From Chryseobacterium gotjawalense (GTDB lineage Bacteria; Bacteroidota; Bacteroidia; Flavobacteriales; Weeksellaceae), in NCBI RefSeq assembly GCF_030012525.1, contig NZ_CP124855.1:2976001-3040000 (forward strand): a DNA stretch of 64,000 bases, written 5' to 3'. Position 1 is the stretch's first letter. Each line of letters starts with the position of its first letter. The position numbers and the translations under genes are program-made. Below the pieces are notes generated by a model that did no database searches, was not told where the DNA came from, and saw nothing but the letters and a program-made list of their open reading frames with translations. Below, piece after piece: positions 59,620 to 64,000 of this stretch.

Positions 59620-60564
59620 ATGCAGACAATCATTGGATCTGGAGGAGCTATCGGAATACCGTTGGCGAAAGCATTAAAGAAATATACGGATCACATTCGT
59701 CTGGTAAGCAGAACCCCAAAAAAGGTGAATGAAACTGATGAGCTTTTTCCCATCGATGTCAATGATCTGTCTCAAATCGACAAAGCAGTAGCCGGGAGCG
59801 AAACAGTGTATGTTGTTATCGGCTTCGAATATAAGCTTAGCGTATGGCAGAATATATGGCCGCCATTTATGAAAGAAGTAATTAATGCCTGTAAAAAGCA
59901 TCATGCCAAATTGGTCTTCTTTGATAATGTATATATGTACAATCGATCGGCAATACCTTTGATGACTGAGGCATCTCCCATCCATGCGCCGAGTAAAAAA
60001 GGGGCAGTAAGGCAACAGCTACATGAGATGATTATGAATGAAGTAGAGAAAGGCAGCCTTACAGCACTTATCGCAAGATCAGCTGATTTCTACGGTCCGG
60101 ATAATAAAAACAGTGCTTTGAATATGATGGTTGTTGATCAGCTTTTAAAAGGAAAAAAGGCACAGGCATTGGGCGATCCCGACAAAGTTCATACCTATAC
60201 GTTTACCCCGGATGCTGCTGAGGCAACTGCACTATTGGGAAACACAAATGATGCCTATAACCAGGTATGGCATGTGCCTACAACAAAAGAAAAACTAACG
60301 AACCGGCAGTGGATTCAGTTAGTTGCTGACGAACTGAAGGTAGAAGCTAAAATTCAGACCGTACCTGTCTGGCTGATCCGAATACTCGGATTGTTTATGC
60401 CTGTCATGAAAGAGCTTCCGGAAATGAATTACCAATATGAACAGGATTATATCTTCGACAGCAGTAAATTTGAAAAACGGTTTGGCATTACTGCAACAGC
60501 GCCTAAAGATGGTATCAGAATGCTGGTTGAAAATTTAAAGACTTCAAAAGGCCTTCAACGCTGA
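59620..60564 (+). CDS. NAD-dependent epimerase/dehydratase-like (atypical SDR)
   Basis: This 314-residue protein has an N-terminal nucleotide motif IIGSGGAIGIPLAKALKK (a G-x-x-G-x-x-G variant). It has FFDNVYMYN and ARSADFYGPDNKNS as in extended SDRs. The usual catalytic YxxxK is not clear, so the activity is uncertain. It is preceded by MepB and followed by a divergently unrelated AraC operon. Confidence 0.75.
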   Translation: MQTIIGSGGAIGIPLAKALKKYTDHIRLVSRTPKKVNETDELFPIDVNDLSQIDKAVAGSETVYVVIGFEYKLSVWQNIWPPFMKEVINACKKHHAKLVFFDNVYMYNRSAIPLMTEASPIHAPSKKGAVRQQLHEMIMNEVEKGSLTALIARSADFYGPDNKNSALNMMVVDQLLKGKKAQALGDPDKVHTYTFTPDAAEATALLGNTNDAYNQVWHVPTTKEKLTNRQWIQLVADELKVEAKIQTVPVWLIRILGLFMPVMKELPEMNYQYEQDYIFDSSKFEKRFGITATAPKDGIRMLVENLKTSKGLQR

Positions 60565-60742
60565 GCCGTAACTTGGAGCGTCTGTTTTCCTGTTTTAAGT
60601 TTTCGCTGTGTTAAGATACGGCATGGGATAATAAGCAGTGCTGAAAAAATGATTAACTTTATTCCTTGTTAAATATTAGTCCTTTATACAAAAGTCTTCA
60701 TCCGCAATTCGGCAAATCTTTAACTTAGAAAGCAACACAAAG

Positions 60743-61573
60743 ATGGTTCAGCCTTTCTCTATTTTTCAGTTAACTGAAGAAGAAATCCATAAAAAAGAAG
60801 CTTTTCCGGCACATCTCTGTCAACATGATTTTGAAGAGCTGGTTATTGGGATAGAAGGTAATACCGAACATTTTATTGATTATAAAACGACCGCACTGGA
60901 TGCTCCCTTCGTAAGTTTTATTACGAAGGGGAAACTTCACCGTTTGCTTCCAACACAGAAGGAAGGCCTCTGCAAATGGTGGGTGCTGCGTTTCAAAAGT
61001 GAGTTTATTCCGGAAACCACTTTTCAGCTTTATTCCTGTTATCATAACCGGGCGAATATGATGATACAGCACGGAATCGGTTTTGACAGAATGGTGGCAC
61101 TTACTGAAATGATGTTTACTGAAATGCAGCAGCCTATCCCGAATTTAGGCGTTATCCGACATTTACTCTGCGCGTTACTCTTGGTCATGGAATCTGAAAG
61201 CAAGAAAGCAGAAGCAGGTGAAATGGAAAAACAAAAAAAACAGAGTACTGTTTTCAAAAAATTTTTAGAATTACTTGAAGAAAATTTTCACCGCCACGAA
61301 GGAGTTGCCTTTTATGCAGAAAAACTGTCGATGTCTGCAAGAAATCTGAACTTAATTTGCGAAAAAATACTTCACCAAACCGTAACGGAAACCATAGAAG
61401 CAAGAAAACTCATTGAGGCAAAAAACCTGTTAATCAATTCAGACAAAACGATTGCGGAAATAGGTTTTGAATTAGGTTTCAACGAAAAAGGGTACTTTAC
61501 CAGTGTATTTAAAAAGAAATCCGGCCAAACTCCGTCCGAATTCCGCGATGAAATGAAGAAGCTTATTTCCTGA
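60743..61573 (+). CDS. AraC family transcriptional regulator
   Basis: The 276-residue protein has an N-terminal cupin-like sensor (DFEELVIGIEGNTEHFIDYK) and two C-terminal AraC HTHs: AEKLSMSARNLNLICEKILH and KTIAEIGFELGFNEKGYFTSVFKKKSGQTPSEFR. The likely targets are the three genes downstream (SnoaL-like, FMN reductase, YceI). Confidence 0.9.
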   Translation: MVQPFSIFQLTEEEIHKKEAFPAHLCQHDFEELVIGIEGNTEHFIDYKTTALDAPFVSFITKGKLHRLLPTQKEGLCKWWVLRFKSEFIPETTFQLYSCYHNRANMMIQHGIGFDRMVALTEMMFTEMQQPIPNLGVIRHLLCALLLVMESESKKAEAGEMEKQKKQSTVFKKFLELLEENFHRHEGVAFYAEKLSMSARNLNLICEKILHQTVTETIEARKLIEAKNLLINSDKTIAEIGFELGFNEKGYFTSVFKKKSGQTPSEFRDEMKKLIS

Positions 61574-61677
61574 TTTCACAACACTATTTCCTAAAAGTGT
61601 TACCCTTCATCTTCTGAATAAAATGAACTTTACATTCGCTAATCAATTGGCGTTCAAAAACATTTATTCACAAAGAA

Positions 61678-62286
61678 ATGAAAAAATTAACAGCAACCAT
61701 TCAGGCATTTGCAGTTCTGCTGATCATGATATCCATTCTCATTTTTGCAAGAGGCTGCACCAAAACTAAAAACAGCGGCAATCCTGCGAACCTGCAGGCT
61801 CAAATTGATTCGCTGCAAAAAGAGCTCAAAAATTTCAGGAAGGATAAAGAACTTACAGAGATGCGGCTCGCTAAATTTGACTCTCTGGATTTTGACTTTT
61901 ACAGCAACCAGAAATGGGACAAATTTACCCATAACCATACCAACAACATCAAAGTATATTATCCCGACGGCAGCACCTCTACAGGATTATACCCACAACA
62001 TATTGATCTTATTAAAGGTCAGTTTGTATTTGCCCCCGACACCAAAATTAAAAAACATCCGGTAAAATTTGGCAGCGATGACTGGACCTGCGTGATCGGC
62101 GAAATGGAAGGCACTTTTTCTAAACCTATGCCCATAGGAAACGGAAAAACGATCCCGCCAACCAATAAAAAATTTAAATTATCAATGGCGACCATAGCGC
62201 ATTGGGGACCAGACGGAAAAATGACCGAAGAGCATCTTTTCTGGGATAATCAGTCGTTTATGAAACAGATTGGCCTGGCGAAATAA
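61678..62286 (+). CDS. SnoaL-like ester cyclase family lipoprotein
   Basis: This 202-residue protein has a lipoprotein signal (LLIMISILIFARGCTKTK), a short coiled coil (LQAQIDSLQKELKNFRKDKEL) and a SnoaL-like fold (TGLYPQHIDLIKGQFVFAPD, GPDGKMTEEHLFWDNQSFMKQIG). SnoaL-like proteins bind small molecules, and many lack a known reaction. It is 16 bp from the next gene. Confidence 0.8.
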   Translation: MKKLTATIQAFAVLLIMISILIFARGCTKTKNSGNPANLQAQIDSLQKELKNFRKDKELTEMRLAKFDSLDFDFYSNQKWDKFTHNHTNNIKVYYPDGSTSTGLYPQHIDLIKGQFVFAPDTKIKKHPVKFGSDDWTCVIGEMEGTFSKPMPIGNGKTIPPTNKKFKLSMATIAHWGPDGKMTEEHLFWDNQSFMKQIGLAK

Positions 62287-62302
62287 TTAAATTTCAATAC
62301 AG

Positions 62303-62965
62303 ATGAATGAGAATCTTCAACACGGCCAGCAAGAACCCATACGCATTCTTGTTTTTTCAGCGTCACTCAGAAATGATTCGCTCAATACACGGTTGGCAAA
62401 ATTGGCGACAGAGGTTATTGATAAAAATGGAGGCAAGGCAGATTATGCCAATATAAGTGACTTTGAATGTCCTTATTTCAACCAGGATTTCGAAGTTAAT
62501 GATTTTCACCCTTCCGGAGCAGAAGAATTCAGAAAACGCATTTTGGATAATGATGCTTTTATTATTGCATCGCCCGAATATAATGGCAGTATGCCCGGTA
62601 TTCTGAAAAATTCCATTGACTGGGTTTCACGATTCCGTCCACAGCCTTTCAATGAGCGCCATGTACTATTAATGTCGGCTTCACCATCGATGGGCGGCGG
62701 TAATCAGGGGCTTTGGTCTTTAAGAACCCCGTTGGTGAGACTTGGTGCTGATGTTTTTTCGGCCATGTTTTCATTGGCAACGGCCCACAATGCATTTACC
62801 CCGGAAGGAAATATTGCAGACGAAACATTGGCGAAACGGTTTGAAACCAATCTTCTTGCCTTCATACAACTTGTAGAAGCGGCCAAACATTATCCATGGA
62901 TGAAAAAAGCATGGATAGAATTTTTAGGTGAAAAACCAGATCCCGCTACTGAACGGGTAGAATAA
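62303..62965 (+). CDS. NAD(P)H-dependent FMN reductase-like protein
   Basis: This 220-residue flavodoxin-like enzyme has VFSASLRNDSLNTRLAKLA (FMN phosphate loop), IIASPEYNGSMPGILKNSIDW and SASPSMGGG. It reduces FMN or quinone-like compounds using NAD(P)H. It probably belongs to a stress-response operon with the neighbours. Confidence 0.9.
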   Translation: MNENLQHGQQEPIRILVFSASLRNDSLNTRLAKLATEVIDKNGGKADYANISDFECPYFNQDFEVNDFHPSGAEEFRKRILDNDAFIIASPEYNGSMPGILKNSIDWVSRFRPQPFNERHVLLMSASPSMGGGNQGLWSLRTPLVRLGADVFSAMFSLATAHNAFTPEGNIADETLAKRFETNLLAFIQLVEAAKHYPWMKKAWIEFLGEKPDPATERVE

Positions 62966-63015
62966 AGCCTTAAAAATTCAACCGTCGATCTTATAACTCT
63001 TAAATTCTATTACCC

Positions 63016-63594
63016 ATGAAAAAACTATTTTTTATTTTGACCCTTCTTGTTTCGGTCAATTTTTTATCTGCCCAAACAACCACCTGGAAAGATGATCCCT
63101 GGCATTCTAAATTAACATTTACCGTAACCCATCAGGGGTTTTCATCTGTTTTTGGATTGTTTCAAAAATTTGACATCGGCATTGTTACCTCTAAGGCTGA
63201 TTTCAGTGATGCAGTCTTTACACTTTCTGCTGATATGGCCTCTGTAAATACAGAAGTAAAAATGAGAGATGATGATTTAAGAAGTCCGCACTTTTTTGAG
63301 GTAGCCAAATATCCGGTGATGACGTTCAAATCGACCTCAGTGATCAATACCACCGGAATGAAAGACCGGTTTAAGATTATTGGCGACCTTACCATTCATG
63401 GTGTAACCAAAACTGTTACACTGGATATGTGGTACCGCGGAACCCATGTAGATGCCATGTCGAAAAAAACGAAGGCTGGCTTCCAGATCATGGGCACTAT
63501 CAACCGCAGTGACTTTAAGGTTGGCCCTGCTGACCCATTTGATATCAGCAATGATGTGATGATTAAGATGGATGGCGAATTCATCAGACAGTAA
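63016..63594 (+). CDS. YceI family lipid-binding protein
   Basis: This 192-residue protein has a signal peptide (LFFILTLLVSVNFLSAQ) and the YceI lipocalin-like barrel: HSKLTFTVTHQGFSSVFGLF, MRDDDLRSPHFFEVAKYPVMTFKS, GDLTIHGVTKTVTLD and INRSDFKVG. YceI proteins bind isoprenoid-type lipids in the periplasm. It is followed by a terminator. Confidence 0.93.
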   Translation: MKKLFFILTLLVSVNFLSAQTTTWKDDPWHSKLTFTVTHQGFSSVFGLFQKFDIGIVTSKADFSDAVFTLSADMASVNTEVKMRDDDLRSPHFFEVAKYPVMTFKSTSVINTTGMKDRFKIIGDLTIHGVTKTVTLDMWYRGTHVDAMSKKTKAGFQIMGTINRSDFKVGPADPFDISNDVMIKMDGEFIRQ

Positions 63595-63600
63595 AAATGA

Positions 63601-63637
63601 AGAAGTCTGTTTTCAAAACGCAGGCTTCTTTTTTTTA
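63601..63637 (+). terminator. Terminator after yceI-like gene
   Basis: AGAAGTCTG ... CAGGCTTCT forms a stem (one mismatch) with an 11-nt loop, followed by T7. It lies 7 bp after the stop. Confidence 0.82.
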
Positions 63638-63884
63638 ATTACATTCCATCGTCACTGAAAAATATTTCAAATGTTTGAGCCGATTAACCTTTCTAATCGG
63701 TTCAATATTTTTAGGACATAAAACTCAATGTAATTCCTTATCCCGGTTACATCACTCAATTTTCTGTTCATAATTATAAATTTTCTAAGTAAGACCTAAA
63801 GGCGCGGCTTTGTAATCCGTGACGTTTTCCACACAGAATATTTTTTTTAGATGCTGGTTGTAGGCGTTGGATGCTGGGTGATCC

Positions 63885-64000
63885 AGAATTATCACATCAG
63901 CACATTATCACATCACATTACCACATCAGCACATTGCCAAATCAACACATCAGCACATTATCCTTCGGATCGCCTTAGGGGAAAGCGCGTGTAGAAACAC
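63885..64000. repeat. CACATCA-type low-complexity tract and partial repeat R
   Basis: Degenerate units of CACATCAGCACATTA(CC/TC) run from ~63892 to 63960. Then comes CGGATCGCCTTAGGGGAAAG with the following GTGTAGAAACAC, as in direct repeat R (29228 and 31140). The element continues beyond the window. The stretch 63638-63884 has no gene. Confidence 0.75.

Overview
The window looks like the chromosome of a flavobacterium, most likely Chryseobacterium or a close relative (Weeksellaceae). The evidence is SusC/SusD pairs, a type IX secretion sorting domain, DUF6266/DUF6520/RteC-type proteins, TAnnTTTG-type promoter elements and A+T-rich, repeat-filled intergenic DNA. No rRNA or tRNA gene and no CRISPR array was seen.

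Layout. (1) 1-9006: end of a surface polysaccharide locus with GT4 and GT2 glycosyltransferases, a left-handed beta-helix acetyltransferase and a frame-disrupted membrane acyltransferase. Small mobile-type genes and many copies of an interspersed repeat lie among them. (2) 9007-15130: accessory region with DUF6266-type genes (one frameshifted, one a stub), a four-gene coupled operon (DUF6266-like, DUF5675, two small membrane proteins), an IS110 element with a probable bridge-RNA region, tandem repeats and a hairpin-repeat cluster. (3) 15559-20125: RteC-like gene, ThiF/E1-like enzyme, PAS-LuxR regulator, LuxI/FeeM-like acyl-transfer synthase and an AraC-like regulator. (4) 20302-29016: MauE/DoxX-type membrane protein, DUF6520 secreted peptide, S9 peptidase and a SusD/SusC pair. 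(5) 29059-32825: two ~600-bp direct repeats around an XRE regulator, a structured intergenic element and an IS3 element. (6) 32933-55626: complete alginate utilisation locus. (7) 56389-63594: TSUP permease and general metabolic or stress genes with an AraC regulator.

Alginate locus. Lyases of families PL6, PL7 (two) and PL17 plus a heparinase II/III-like enzyme cut alginate outside the cell or in the periplasm. SusC/SusD and a PKD lipoprotein bind and import oligomers. KdgF, a DEH reductase (SDR), KDG kinase and KDPG aldolase bring the monomer into central metabolism, and an ACS-type MFS transporter imports it. A FadR-type regulator lies inside the locus. Five tandem TGGTnnACCA operator pairs, each with 13-bp spacing, stand before the transcription units.

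Most notable. A LuxR-type gene has palindromes CTACAC-N4-GTGTAG upstream of both the synthase-like gene and the ThiF-like gene, with the same 38-bp operator spacing and the same distance to a -7 element. This suggests an undescribed acyl-signal or acyl-peptide system. A second notable signal is a ~230-250-bp structured repeat in four copies, whose alternative stems change in a compensating way between copies; IS110 has jumped into one of its stems.
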